Part shown: positions 1 through 11,324 of the stretch, in pieces
How the letters are laid out: each line of letters begins with the position of its first letter
Numbering within the stretch: the stretch's first letter is position 1
Assembly (NCBI RefSeq): GCF_021134715.1
Contig: NC_060022.1
Span: 1,431,001 to 1,495,000, forward strand
Reading direction: 5' to 3'
DNA length: 64,000 nucleotides
DNA from: Daphnia pulex
Lineage: Eukaryota; Arthropoda; Branchiopoda; Diplostraca; Daphniidae
Made by a program: the position numbers and the translations under genes
Notes under the pieces: generated by a model
What the model was told of the DNA's origin: nothing
The model's database searches: none
What the model saw: the letters and a program-made list of their open reading frames with translations, nothing else

Positions 1-480
1 CAGTTATCAATGTTTATGCATAAAGATAGAGGCTTGTGTGGATCAGTAAAGCAATCGAAAAATATAATCCAATGAAACCTTTATGATTGTTGATTGTAAA
101 CGTCCAAAATCCAAATGAAAATAAAACATTAATCAATTATGTTTCGTTTGAATGTTAAAGGAAAAAAAAAAACGAACAGATTTCGCTTGGAGTATACTGC
201 TGCGGCTGCACTTTATTTGAATTGTTACATCATCCGTGCTGATGATTTTGGCTGATAACGCCTTATTAACAATTGCTGGATGGAATCCAAAGTAGTTTGA
301 CTTGCTCCCGATATAGAAAACGCGCCAATGGCACACTAACCACCAAAAGTTTTCGTTGTTTATCCCTGAATTTCCGGGTGTAATACAAGGGCATGTAACG
401 AAAATAATGCGCAGATCGCTGAGGATATATCGACGAAAGAAATGGCATTGGTTAGCCAGCGCTTCTTATCGGAGGGTTGA

Positions 481-490
481 GTATAAAAGG
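481..490 (+). promoter_or_regulatory. TATA box of the first secreted-protein gene
   Basis: The motif gtataaaagg lies 101-110 bases before the ATG at 591. This fits a TATA-driven arthropod gene with transcription starting near 510-520 and a short leader. Confidence 0.7.
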
Positions 491-590
491 ACCGGAGCAA
501 GAACCGGGGAGCTGATCATAACCACCCATATCATCGTCGAACTCTTAGCAGTTCTCTCCATTTTCTCAACTTCTCTCCAGCAACGACATT

Positions 591-1020
591 ATGAAGTTTA
601 AGGTAAGCTTTACCCGTTTTTCACTATTAAGAGACTTTTCAATTTGTATTTGATGGCGCGATATTTAAATTTAAATTTGGGTGGAAATATTAGATCGCTT
701 GCGTTTTGCTGCTCGCTGTGGCCGCTCAAGTCCAGGTTATCGAAAGTTATACTGGCTACCCGCTGCTACCCGCTGCTACCGACGCCGCTCCCTTCCGCGC
801 AAAGCGTCAATTAGGTGGCGTGTTGGACAAGATTTTTAAAAGTCCACCAAGATGGGGGCGAAGCGTGAGTGAAATTATTGAACCAACCGGCACAGACTAT
901 AAGAGCCTTGACGCTGCTCCAGCATCCAGCACAAAGTATCAAAGTCAATTGCAATATGGTGGAAATCGCCCCGGCCGAAGTTTGAAGGAACCAGCAGCTA
1001 GCAAGCAGCGTCAAATTTAG
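591..1020 (+). CDS. small secreted protein, unknown function (2 exons, 112 aa)
   Basis: Exon 1 is 591-602 (ATG AAG TTT AAG, then GTAAGC) and exon 2 is 694-1020, giving 112 residues. The N-terminus MKFKIACVLLLAVAAQ is a typical signal peptide. The mature part has a dibasic RAKRQ site near residue 40, which could be a processing site, and it is basic and rich in Pro, Ser and Gly with no cysteine-rich domain. A first exon ending after only four codons of signal peptide is a common layout of arthropod cuticle and other secreted-protein genes; that is family knowledge and not proof of a cuticle role. A short tandem repeat (ctacccgctg) lies in codons just after the signal peptide. I recognise no named family. 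Confidence 0.75.
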
Positions 1021-2300
1021 AGATGCAGGGGCAGTGTCGACAAGCCTGGTCTACGGCCTAAACTGCTGCCACTTTGGTTTTTTTTTTCCATTTCGGCCAA
1101 GCTACGCCCATGCTTGATAATTACCCATGGGATGGGCAGTCGAACAAAAGTTAAAGTTATCTCATTTTAACCAGAATATATTATTGACAAATTGTATTCG
1201 ACTCGGAGCATACGGTAGCCATTGTTTTGTTATTTGGCTGAAATACATTCTTATTCAGGACTAATGAAATGAATTAATTTTCTCTATATACTCTTTCACT
1301 GATATGTAATTGGTGGCATAATAATATGACTGCGTAGTATTAAAGCTGAAATTTCCAGCGATTGTCATTTCCCTTTATACGGGATTATTAGAGAAAAATC
1401 TTTTGATGTCCATCACGGCCGGCATTCATCGCGTCCTCGGTTACTGTCACTCGAAACTCGACACCTTTCTCGCTATGGTTATCCTTATTAGTCGGACATT
1501 AAATGTAAATCATCACCGTGGATGACATCAATCATGCCCGTAGCCGTGACCATCAAGGATGACTGTCAGTTGACGTCAAATAATTGTGCAAGTGCAGGAG
1601 CCAAAGTGTAACACTGTCGGTCATTCGTCCGAACATGATTTAAAAAAGAATTCTTTAGGCTTTTATTAATAACAGTGTTTAAAATAACAGTGTCGAATTT
1701 GAATGTTCTTGTTTCACTATAGAGCGCAGAGATTAATGGGCAGGTGCTGGAACATAGCATAGTAGTTTTACGTCAATGGAGCTGGATTGATCAATGCTGC
1801 AACCTTGAACTAGAAACGGTTTATTCTAGATTTGATTTTTGTTTTCAGATAGGCAACCGTCTTTTTTTTTTATTTTTTGCCTTTCGGGAAAAAATGACCA
1901 AAGAAATTTTGGCTGCGTATTATATCGTTCTGTTTACCTGAGACTAACCTTGGATCCACAAATACCGGTTTGCTTGTGAATTTTGAAGTGTAGCTCGACA
2001 AACACTCACTAGTCAGTAGTCACTAATGACGGCCGATCCTATCCGTGTAATAAACTAAGAGCCTTACAGTTTAATCGAAAAACCTGTTCCACAAAGTCAC
2101 ACGTTCGTTCAACTCTGTGACTGCTGTGATTATCATACTTTATTGCTGATTCAAGAAACTTTATTTATTTGGAGTTAAATCGCAGGAGGATCCGTTATCG
2201 ATGAAAAATCAAATCAAACCGAAATTTGACCAAATGCATTTTATTTAATTACAAAATAACAAAAGAAAACATTTGCATAAACTCGTTTCTTTTGACCATA
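1021..2300. other. intergenic, no gene recognised
   Basis: AT-rich sequence without an ORF that has coding character or paired splice signals. It must contain the 3' end of the secreted-protein gene, but I see no clear AATAAA signal close to the stop. Confidence 0.5.
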
Positions 2301-2310
2301 ACGTATATTG

Positions 2311-2320
2311 TATAAATACA
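2311..2320 (+). promoter_or_regulatory. TATA-like motif without a recognisable downstream gene
   Basis: The sequence tataaataca is followed at about +80 by a donor-like cctcg|gtaaatc but no ATG lies between. It looks like the promoter and first exon of a gene built like the 591 and 5278 genes whose start has been lost. No coding exon could be joined to it. Confidence 0.25.
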
Positions 2321-4200
2321 GGGGATGAACGTTCGCTGGTGACCCAGAACTGAACTATTCTTCACGGTCTTCACGCTTTTGCTTCCTCGGTAAATCGAAA
2401 TATTCTGCGGAATGCGGATATCTTATTAGCTTAAGGAAATAAGGATTGCTAATTACATGAAGTGTCGTCTGCTCTTACAAGTTTTCGAAAAGGCATGGCC
2501 ACGGAAAAGTGAAAAGGAGATTAAGATTTTAAAGATAAACGGAACCATGGTATATGTTATATTCCATGACTGAAAGATCACTTTTGTGGACGTGGATGCA
2601 CGAAAATAAATTACTTAAATGTGGTCTTCGTCATGTCAACTTTGGTGTCGCAGCTTTCCAGCAAGTTTCCATGCTACTCCATGCTGTTTGGCAGGTAAAT
2701 ACTCAGAATAAAAATGGGATGACTATGGAAGCTTAACTAGAAAAGTTAACTTGTTCCAAGTTTGTGAATTGTTACTTCCTGATTTATCCCCTTGTCGATT
2801 CATGGCAGTTTGTTTGTTTGCACTCAACAATGCATGTAACTTTTTCCTCTGTTGCAGATTTCAGGCCTGAGCCAGCCATCGTAACAGCAAAGTTTCCCTT
2901 GTGCTGAACCTCTAGTCATCATATTATTTGACTGATGACCTTGTCATCAGAAACAATCACATTAACATCACTTAGGTAATAATTTTTGCTACTTTTATTA
3001 ACCTGCATGTAACCTGCCAGATTTTTTAATGATGCATGACTTGCATAAATGAAGTGTATTTCATGGAAACCTTCGATTCTCCTGTTTATTAAAAATTAGG
3101 GTATACCCCTGGTTTACAACTTCTTATTTGCAACTTCTCCTTGCTTGTTATTGTTTCTGTAAATAATTTTTCGTAACTCATTGTTGAAATTTTTGTATTT
3201 AGATAAACAGCATCCCGTTGGATTGGAGAAACTACCGATGTCGGTCGAATTACGGATCTCTTCTTCCCCCTTTCTTTGAATGTCCTCGTGTACGCCCATG
3301 AGAGTGTGGGTGTATTCACGAGGACTCCCTTTTTCCTATCCTGCCTGGTACTGGATTCAACTTATCTACGGATGGATGAGCCCTTGTGGATGCCTGGCTG
3401 TATTTCCCAGGCTTAAAGGTAGGACAAATCTACCTCTATTCTTCCTTTTTGACATACTGGTGGCGTTGATTTTGAATCGATGCGGAGTATACGGAGTACG
3501 ATTATTCTTGGGCCATTCAGTTGGTTGAAACTGTTTCATCTTGCTGTTTGTGTTTTTCTCAGTCAGAGTTCATTAAATAGCTCACGTTTAGAACGACTGT
3601 AGATCAGGCCTGTTTTTGTCTCTCGCAATTTTGTCTGTGGGCAAAAAATCAAATCCAGAAATATTTGAACTTGAAACACTTGAAGCAAAGTGTAACTTAA
3701 AAATTTTTTCACCAAGAGGGTCATGCCGCCACACTGGCACTTCCTGGTTCGTAAGCCAATCACCATTCTAACTTATTGCCTTCTACAATTAAATTATTCC
3801 GTGACGGACTTCCCTCTTATTCCTAAGCCTCTTCTTTTCTCTTTTGACCATCACCGTAATGGCAGCTCCAACGTATGTCCTGAAATTCCAACACTTTTAG
3901 CCGATTCCAAACCAGTCGCCAATGAGGTTCGTAAAGCAAATTTTAATACCGCAACCGATTTGCACATTATCGGAGGCAAACTTGTGTTTTCCGCAGGACA
4001 AGTTCTCTTCTGTTTGATCAATTTTCCCACATGCATCAATCCACCTGTACATAGTCGGCCTCGCCTTTTTTACGATTCGCCACACGTTTCTTTTTCACAC
4101 CCCGATTGAATAACGCATTTCCTAAATCTGTGCCAGTCTTCACCTTTTTTTTGTTTAATTGTTTGGGTTGCAATGAAATGACGCTGAATTAGTTATTGAA
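2321..4200. other. intergenic, short ORFs only
   Basis: The longest open frame is 3723-4109 (+, 128 codons). It has no signal peptide, motif or upstream promoter and competes with open frames on the other strand. I see no supportable gene here. Confidence 0.4.
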
Positions 4201-4201
4201 C

Positions 4202-5190
4202 AATAACGATCTTAGTCTGCCGTTCTCAGACCCACACGACAAATTGAGCACGATCAATATTAAGCTTCAAGTTGGAAAATATGCGTTATATGCGTTCACC
4301 CTGAGCTTCACCTGGTGAATCCGGCGTGCTTAATAGCTGCCTTAAGCAAAGTCGTAAATAAATTCCAGATTTGAATACTCGTTCGGTCCCCTTGGTCGAG
4401 GTGAATCAACTCGAGTTCTTGTATAGTCGTGATCAAGAAATCAAGGAAAAGGCTCTTTAGTTGGAAAAATGGAAAGCAAATCAGCATATCTATAACATTT
4501 TAAAACTTACCGAACGAGATGTTTTCGACTAGAGAATCCAATGTTTAGTACATGTATTCATATTTGAATGTTGGGAAATGATTCAACTGGAATGGGGCCC
4601 ACAGCTTGTTTATTCTCCGACCAACGTCCTCTTCCAGGCTCCAATTTATTTGTTTGGTCGAACAGTATCGATCCTAGTCTGTTGCCGTTGTCTCAACCGC
4701 TCGATCAATATTGTTCTATCAAAATAATACACCGCGAGTCGGATAATATGCATAATGCGTTCACCTTGAGCTTAACCTAAATTACCATAAGTACAGTGAA
4801 AGTAAACTGCTAATGGAAAAACAGGGAGATAAGTAACATTTTCATCGTGCGTCAGGACCCGGTGAATCCCGCGTGTGTGTTAGCTGCCTTGCAAGCAAAG
4901 TCGTAAAAATTTGATTTGAATACTTGTTTGTTATTCTTCTTGGTCGAGGTGAATCAACTCGAGTGGTACCGCGGTAGTCGTGATCAAGAAATCATGAAAA
5001 AGGCTCTTGAGTTGGAAAAGTGGAAAGCAAATCAGCATTTCTATGAAATTTTAAAACTTACCGAACGAGATGTTTTCGACTAGACAATCCAGCGCTAGTA
5101 CATGTATTTATATTAGAATTGCGGGAAATGAATCAACTGGAATGGGGCCCACAACTTGTTTATTCTCCTACCAACGTCCTCTTCCTGGCT
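4202..5190 (+). repeat. imperfect tandem duplication of a ~0.45-0.54 kb segment
   Basis: Unit 1 is about 4202-4648 and unit 2 about 4655-5190. Shared blocks include a stretch ending in cgagatgttttcgactag (units end near 4533 and 5083) and a block around ggaatggggcccaca (near 4590 and 5139). Unit 2 carries an extra insertion near 4790-4850. The units have diverged by scattered substitutions and small indels, so the duplication is not recent. The second unit runs directly into the promoter of the 5278 gene. Confidence 0.8.
4940..5083 (+). pseudogene. gene-derived C-terminal fragment, duplicated
   Basis: In unit 2 of the tandem duplication 47 codons are open to a TAG at 5081-5083. The translation is rich in Glu, Lys and Leu, includes DQEIMKKALELEKWKANQ and ends LTERDVFD. 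The matching stretch in unit 1 (about 4390-4533) keeps the same terminal residues and stop but has a premature TAG where unit 2 has a Glu codon. It looks like the last exon of a helical protein, duplicated and decaying. I could not name the parent gene. Confidence 0.4.
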
Positions 5191-5192
5191 CG

Positions 5193-5200
5193 TATAAATC
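5193..5200 (+). promoter_or_regulatory. TATA box of the second secreted-protein gene
   Basis: TATAAATC lies 78-85 bases before the ATG at 5278, mirroring the promoter spacing of the gene at 591. Confidence 0.65.
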
Positions 5201-5277
5201 TAGCAAGCGTACTTTTCCTGAGGTTCAGACGTGAACGAGCAAGTGTCCTAGTTCATACAGAGAATTTAAAAATCAAA

Positions 5278-6046
5278 ATGAATTTTTTTGTAAGTATCAA
5301 TAGAATTTAGATTCGAAATCATTTTGCGTTCATGTACTATGTGTGTATATTATATAATAGCGTATAATATAGATATCATTTTTCAAAAGCTTCTTTTGGC
5401 GCTGTTTGTTCCTGCCGCTTTAGCAGCTCCTGTCTATAAGACTGAAATGTCTTTCACGTCCTTCCAGAAAAATATGGCTCACGAAGTGGAAGATCGTAAC
5501 AACCCGGCTCTCGTCAATCAAATCGCAACTTATGCTTTTATGGCCAATCTAATCTTTTTGGTCTACAAATGGCGAATTATTTTTTGTGTGATTGATCCTA
5601 CGACATGCGGATCTACTAATATTAATACTACTAATGTTCACATGTACGAAACACTCGAAACCCCGCACATACTCGCCGCTACTGATATGATCATGTCCAA
5701 TCTAAGCCCTCAAACAGTCGTTCCTTTTAGTTCGATGGACTTGACCAGCGCTAAAAGTGATACGCCTGTTATTAATGCACCAGCTGTACAGCAGAATCCC
5801 TTTAGGTACTCTGAATTGAAAGTTACATCTCCTGTAACACAGACTCAGATGACTACCCAGCACAACATTGAATTCCAAGGAGATACGATCAGAGGTCAGA
5901 ACCCCTATCAACCATTTCCCGTCCATACCTTTGCTCCATATTCAAAATTCAGATGGCCTACGTATCCTAACTCTGCTACTAGGATTCTTCACCCCTATTT
6001 GGATTTCTTTTTATTTGACACGATAAGTCCCCATATTCTGAAGTGA
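5278..6046 (+). CDS. secreted protein, unknown function (2 exons, 222 aa)
   Basis: Exon 1 is 5278-5289 (ATG AAT TTT TTT, then GTAAGT) and exon 2 is 5390-6046. The joined N-terminus MNFFLLLALFVPAALAAP is a clear signal peptide with likely cleavage after ALA or AAP. A second hydrophobic stretch near residues 50-70 (FMANLIFLVYKWRIIFCVI) could be a membrane segment or a buried helix. The rest is rich in Thr, Pro, Asn and Gln with only two Cys (near residues 66 and 72). The four-codon first exon and TATA box match the gene at 591, so both probably belong to the same broad class of secreted products. No named domain is recognisable. Confidence 0.7.
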
Positions 6047-6308
6047 TCGCGATACAATTTTGTTCACCCTTTTTTCTCAACGTGTTACTAGAACATTATT
6101 GCTAGTGGGACTTTATCCTCAGCAGCAAGCAGTACATTTGGTTGTCTTTGTGGTTTTTATCGGTCGTTATCGGTTTCTATTTAACAAGATGCTGGCCCAT
6201 CAGTGTATATTTATATATGGTGTATTGAATAATGCAATAGGCAATAGAACTACACAATATATATGTTTCACTACAAAGACAAAATGATGCATGTAAAATT
6301 TAACAAAG

Positions 6309-7955
6309 TTATTTCGCAAGAACTTCAAATTTACTGAAACTATCCCCCTCCCCCATAAACTTACCGTGTCTAGGGGCTAAATTTATCACTTGTTGTTGTT
6401 TTACAGTTACAAACGAGGTTACAGACGAAGGATTGTTTATCGGAAATTTTGGAATATCCGAGCTAATGACTTTAAAACAATCGATTAACTGCGGGATTGA
6501 CGCCAACTCATCAGGGCTGAGATTTTTGCTCAGGTTAGGTATTGTGTGGTATTGTTGTTGATTTGGTGGTTGGCGTTTCCGCCGAATTTCTGGCTGATGC
6601 CTTCGTGGACGAAAGAGGCGTTTTCTGTTTATTTTTTCCTTATTCCGTTTCAGCTTCGGTTTGCGCTGATGCCTCTCATCAGATGCCGATACATCAAGCC
6701 AGTTTTCTTGCGTGGCTTTAAGAAATTCGATGAAACGCGTGCTTTTGCGATAGGCTGCGTAGTGAAGCGGAGTTAAACATAGTCCGTCAATGGAATGAAT
6801 ATCTGCTCCTTTTGAAATGAAGAGTACCCCGACTTCAAGCGCATCGTATGCAGCTGCCACATGCAACGGCGAACGGATATTTTTAACTTGGTTTCGCGAG
6901 ATGCCTTCAGCGTCGGCTTCTAATAAACGTTCAGCCACATTAACAGCATTTAATGCAGCAGCGTACTCGAGAGGCGTTAGGCCATTTCTTTCTTTAATAT
7001 CTACTTTGGCTTCTTTGGCAAGGAGCATCGTTGTTATGTTTTCATACTTGTGCCAAGCAGCCAAGTGTAAAGGTGTAAGTCCCGTTTCAAATTCCTGTTG
7101 ATTGACAACTTCGATGGCGCAATCCATTTCCAATAATAGTTTCGCAACATCTTCGGCCATGTTGAATAGTGCGCTGTAAAGCACTGTACGGCCACGGTTA
7201 TCAATGACATTGGGGTTGGCTCCTTTTTTGATCAACAGATCCACTATGAGTAGACGGTTGGGACTGAGAGTGTGTGTTGCTGCCGCCAAATGGAGCGCAG
7301 TTTCACCGTTACAGTTTGTTTGATTGGTATCTGCACCAGCATTCAAAATTACTTCCACCAATTCCGGCAAATTTTTTGCCACTGCAAGATGCAAGGCACG
7401 ACCAATGATAATATTATCAGCATTTTCTGGGAAAGCAACATTTGGATTCCCGTGATAACTGAGTAGCAGTTTCACCATTTCAACTGAGTTCATGTCCACT
7501 GCAATGTGAAGTGGACTCTTGCCGGAAACGTCTTTTACATTAATATCGGCTCCACTTTGCAAAAGAAAATGGGCTCTTGTTAGCCAATTATTCTTTACTG
7601 CGAAGTGAAGCGCCTTGTTTTTTCTATACAATGAGATGATTTGAGGAGACTTGTTGTTTGCAGCGAAGCGCGCAGCGGAGGAAATTGGTGTTAAATGATA
7701 GTTGTCGGCAATGGCAAGTGTAGCATTTTTCTTCCAGAGCTGCGCGAACTTCAAAATAACTGCTTCAATTTCCATTTTAAATGCATTGAAAGTTGATTCG
7801 TAAGAGTCATCAGATTGATGAGCAACGACCGAGACGGGCAAGGGACGAGATGTTCTTGTAGATAAATTGTCGATGTGCTTCATAATATAATTACTGGTCT
7901 CTTGATCCATTTTGGTTATTAATATCCTTTTTGTGCACTTTTTAAGGGAATGCAT
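6309..7955 (-). CDS. intronless ankyrin-repeat protein (548 aa)
   Basis: A single open frame of 548 codons. Residues about 100-430 hold around nine ankyrin repeats, visible as GKSPLHIAVDMNSVEMVKLL, GETALHLAA, GLTPLHLAA, GLTPLEYAA, SPLHVAA and LTPLHYAA. Ankyrin repeats are protein- or ligand-binding scaffolds. After the repeats, residues about 440-480 are extremely basic (KPKLKRNKEKINRKR and RRHQPEIRRKR), a probable bipartite nuclear signal or RNA-binding patch. The tail has no known domain. The first ATG may be an extension, since MDQETS at codon 16 is an alternative start. It starts only 205 bases downstream of the inferred end of a pseudokinase-KEN gene on the same strand, and a TATA-like tattatatag sits near 8117-8125. 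No catalytic domain is present, so its role is unknown. Confidence 0.85.
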   Translation of the reverse strand: MHSLKKCTKRILITKMDQETSNYIMKHIDNLSTRTSRPLPVSVVAHQSDDSYESTFNAFKMEIEAVILKFAQLWKKNATLAIADNYHLTPISSAARFAANNKSPQIISLYRKNKALHFAVKNNWLTRAHFLLQSGADINVKDVSGKSPLHIAVDMNSVEMVKLLLSYHGNPNVAFPENADNIIIGRALHLAVAKNLPELVEVILNAGADTNQTNCNGETALHLAAATHTLSPNRLLIVDLLIKKGANPNVIDNRGRTVLYSALFNMAEDVAKLLLEMDCAIEVVNQQEFETGLTPLHLAAWHKYENITTMLLAKEAKVDIKERNGLTPLEYAAALNAVNVAERLLEADAEGISRNQVKNIRSPLHVAAAYDALEVGVLFISKGADIHSIDGLCLTPLHYAAYRKSTRFIEFLKATQENWLDVSASDERHQRKPKLKRNKEKINRKRLFRPRRHQPEIRRKRQPPNQQQYHTIPNLSKNLSPDELASIPQLIDCFKVISSDIPKFPINNPSSVTSFVTVKQQQVINLAPRHGKFMGEGDSFSKFEVLAK

Positions 7956-8159
7956 TTCTGATTTTCCGAATTCCGAATCTGAATAAAAAAAGATTCGGCT
8001 ATTGCTTAATATTGCTAAGACTTTGACGTGTTAAAAAAAAATGGCACTTTTAAAAAATAAGTCGAGAGCACAAGGCATTGTCTGTTCTTAACTTACTCTC
8101 CTCTACCCCTACTCTCTATATAATAGGCAGCCCTTATCTCTTCATTGAAGAGTAAAGTA

Positions 8160-10474
8160 TCATTTGAAATAGTTGAAGACTTCAACTATTTACTACAAAT
8201 CAAGGAAAAAACTAAAAAGGTACTTACTTTGTGGTGGACTCCTATCATCGTTTTTGATGTCAATAATTGTTTCATCATCTATGGGCTAAAAAAAAAGATA
8301 CAATATCAGGACAACTATGTCTTTTCTTTTTTCAATTATTCAACCTTTCATTCTTTTAATTAATGAGGTATAAACTATAATAATGGATTGCAGCACTTAC
8401 CTCATCATATGCAGGGAAATCATAATTCGGGTGATAAAAGGAACTGAGATCCAAATCTTCGTCAGAAGAAACCTCTTTGAATTTTTGTAATCTGAGCCAA
8501 GTCTGCAGAACTAATTTAGGAAATCGCTTCTTCGTCCATTCCGCAACAAATGAATTGTGCTCTTCCGCAGTCAAATTGCGCTATAAAGGTAGCAATATCC
8601 GAAAGTAGGTTTTGTTATCGCGCACAAGATAAATAATATAGCTTAAATAAAATTGGTAAAATAAATTTACCATTTGCAATGAAAAAGTTTGCAGAGCTAC
8701 TCTATTTGTTATCAAATTTTGTTGATCAGGATTCAGTGTTGATATTTTGTCGAAATTTGGATGATGCACGTAGTAATCACGAGCCGCAAGAAGAAAAGCT
8801 GTGGTCATTTCCAGCGACCAAAGGAACGGGTGTTTCAGGATTGATGCTGCTGATGGAAGAACTGATTCTTTCATGGCTCGGATGAGGTGGATTCGGGATT
8901 GTGATATTTCTTGCGGGGATTCACTCAACAAATGAGAAAATATTTGACCAAGCTCCCGAATGTCATTTTTCATGTTAGCTGTGGTCAGGTCTGGAGAAGA
9001 TTTTTCTATTTATTTTAAAATGAACAAAAGACAAAAGTCAGAGCTACTTTCAAAAACTGTTTTACCCATATAAAATAAACCCTACCGGGACTTAACGCAA
9101 GTGTCGCAACTTTTGCAACGATGGTCGATTCCTTTTCAAAAATTACGATTTGGCTTAAAGATAGGTTCCCGTGTGTGAGCTTGTTGGTATGATAATGCAT
9201 AAGTCCTTTCGTGATTTGACGGAGAATGTCAGTTATAGTTTCACAGTCCAATTGTTTTCTATCTCTTCTTTCAAGCCATGTCTCCAGTGTTTCATTGAAT
9301 GGCTCGAAAGCCATGCAACTGTAGACATAAAACAATAAAACACATAAAATTACTTCGCTGTTGAGTGGAAACATAAAATAATATAAAAAATGTGCAGATT
9401 TACATTTCTGAAGTGTTCTCAACAAGATAGAAGCATTGCAGGCAGTTCGGATGACTTAAATAACGCAAACGTTCCCATTTAGTCGTTATTGTGTCATCAC
9501 AATCTTTTTGAAATTGAATCACATGGACGTGTTGCAATCCGAGACGACCATGACGTCTCTTGATTTTCGTAACCGATTCGACTTTTCCAAATCTCCCATT
9601 CGCTATCAAAAGGTCGTTGAAAATTTCTGGCTGCGACTCATTCTCGATTTCTTGCTCTATTTCGTTGCTTTCAGTATTTTCAGAAATGTATACAGAGGGA
9701 AATAGATTCGGAAACATTTGACACAAATCTGTTGGGTTCGCTTTTTTTTCCTACGTTAAAAATAAAACAATTAATTTTTCAGTTGATAAAATCATTTTAA
9801 TCAAAATTTGCTGTAGCTCAGGCAGCACTCACCTTGATTTCTTTCAAAACCGCAGCAACATTTGTAACCTTTACTGACGTTTTCTTCTGACCTCTGTTGA
9901 CTCCAATTGATTTGTCTGACAAGAGAATGGTACCTTTCCATTTATTATATTGATCACTCTTCTCGTCGATATTTTCGGCCACATTCCTCAGGTACTCTTC
10001 TATTTTTTTACCATGCCAAAGGAATGGGTGCTTAAGCAATTCGGATGAAGTGGGCCTTTTTGTGCAATCGTGACTGATCATTTTGGCTATGAGCGTTTGA
10101 AGTTGTTGGTCTCGACATCCAGCCAAATGATACAAATTGTTTTCGATAAACAAGGCGCGTTGGCCAGATTTCCCGAACGGATGTTGTCCACCGGTGATGA
10201 CGTAATAAAAGTAGCATCCCAAGGAAAATACATCTCCTTCTTTGGTTGGTTTTAAATCGGTCTTCGTCTCTTCAGCAGGCCGCCATTCGCTCAACGATTC
10301 GTTTGAAATATCCAATTTTCGCGCTGAATCAAGGATTTCGGCGAGGGACGAAATGTGTTTCCCATGAATCTCTCCTCGGGAGTGGATTTCTGCCAATTGT
10401 TCTGTAATCTGTCGCAGAATTTCATTGTGTTCGACGCTTTTCCCGGGACAACTTTTCCGGAAAGTGCAATCCAT
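8160..10474 (-). CDS. tandem double-pseudokinase protein with C-terminal KEN-like domain (IRE1/RNase L-like)
   Basis: Seven exons join in phase: 10474-9833, 9750-9404, 9318-9086, 9005-8671, 8580-8401, 8285-8228, 8185-8160 (606 aa from the first ATG). Unit 1 (residues 1-214) is a kinase C-lobe of IRE1 type (DVFSLGCYFYYVITGG, HPFG, KHPFLW) with the catalytic HRD changed to HGK and no N-lobe. Unit 2 has a glycine-loop-like NGRFGKV, an HRD changed to HGN, no DFG, a second KHPFLW, then a short KEN-like segment beginning RNL and containing RFPKLVLQTW, the RNase fold signature seen in IRE1 and RNase L. Both kinases should be catalytically dead. Reading upstream from 10474 meets an in-frame stop, and a foldback element lies just beyond, so the gene is probably 5' truncated. 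The last two small exons are less certain. Confidence 0.7.
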
Positions 10475-10594
10475 GAGAAATTGGAGATATGCTACGCAAT
10501 AGGTTTCGATTTACCTAGCTATTCGCCTAGGCTATAATCGCCCATCAAAGAGAGAAATATATTATATACAGTAAGATATTAGACCGATATTAGA

Positions 10595-10865
10595 GTCCAG
10601 CAACCGCTAGCTGTGGGCGCCAAATGGGACCATGCACATGCATAGGTTTCTAGCCATCATTTATCCAGTTACATCAGAGTCATCAAATCGGCGGTAAGCG
10701 AGCAACTGAATGTTCCCGGATAATTCATTGCGAGCCGTTATATGAATATAACGGCTTTGCTTGTACGCCACCAGTTTGGACTCCGATGTTACTGGATAAA
10801 TGATGGCTGGAAACCTATGCATGTGCAGGGCCTCATTTGGCGCCCACAGCTAGCGGTTGCTGGAC
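10595..10865. repeat. foldback (inverted-repeat) element, ~87-bp arms
   Basis: Left arm 10595-10681 and right arm 10779-10865 are near-perfect reverse complements, beginning gtccagcaaccgctagctgt and ending agctagcggttgctggac. The inner loop also contains the small palindrome ccgttatatgaatataacgg. There is no ORF. This is the form of a non-autonomous foldback transposon or MITE, though I found no clean target-site duplication. It sits immediately 5' of the truncated double-kinase gene. Confidence 0.85.
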
Positions 10866-11230
10866 CCAATAATTTCATATTTGTAGCTTATCGGTTATCA
10901 CGAATATTTACGCATTGTCACGTATAACTTCACCGCTTTAGATAAGAAACCGCCCTTGTCACGTGCTGTAGCCTTGTTTAGGCTTAGGCTACATACGTTG
11001 GCAATTTCTGATTGGACGGTGGGGAATAGTCGGGAATGTAATGCAACGTTTTTCAACCACATTTCATTACGTACTATAGACTTTAAAGAACACACATATG
11101 TTTGAATTTGATTATCATTTGAATTTGAAAAAAAAACTTACTTTAACGGCAATGTAGAGCGATGTAACAAACAGTAAAATCGAATGCACAGCTGCTGTTT
11201 CAGCTCAGTGTTTACATAACTTTTAATTTA

Positions 11231-11324
11231 TGTGTAGTTCAACAGTTCCTGAAATTCTCAAGTTGAGTGAAATTGGTTCCACTTCACATATGTGTAGTAC
11301 TTTCAGAAACTGTTGAACTACACA
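11231..11324. repeat. short inverted repeat, 24-bp arms
   Basis: Arms tgtgtagttcaacagttcct... (11231-11254) and ...actgttgaactacaca (11301-11324) are reverse complements apart from one mismatch, with about 46 bases between. It is probably a small MITE remnant or a hairpin. Confidence 0.65.

Noticed and set aside
6309-10474. Single RNase L-like gene joining the KEN gene and the ankyrin gene
   Set aside because: The KEN gene reaches its own stop about 205 bp upstream of the ankyrin ATG and the domain order would be reversed relative to RNase L.
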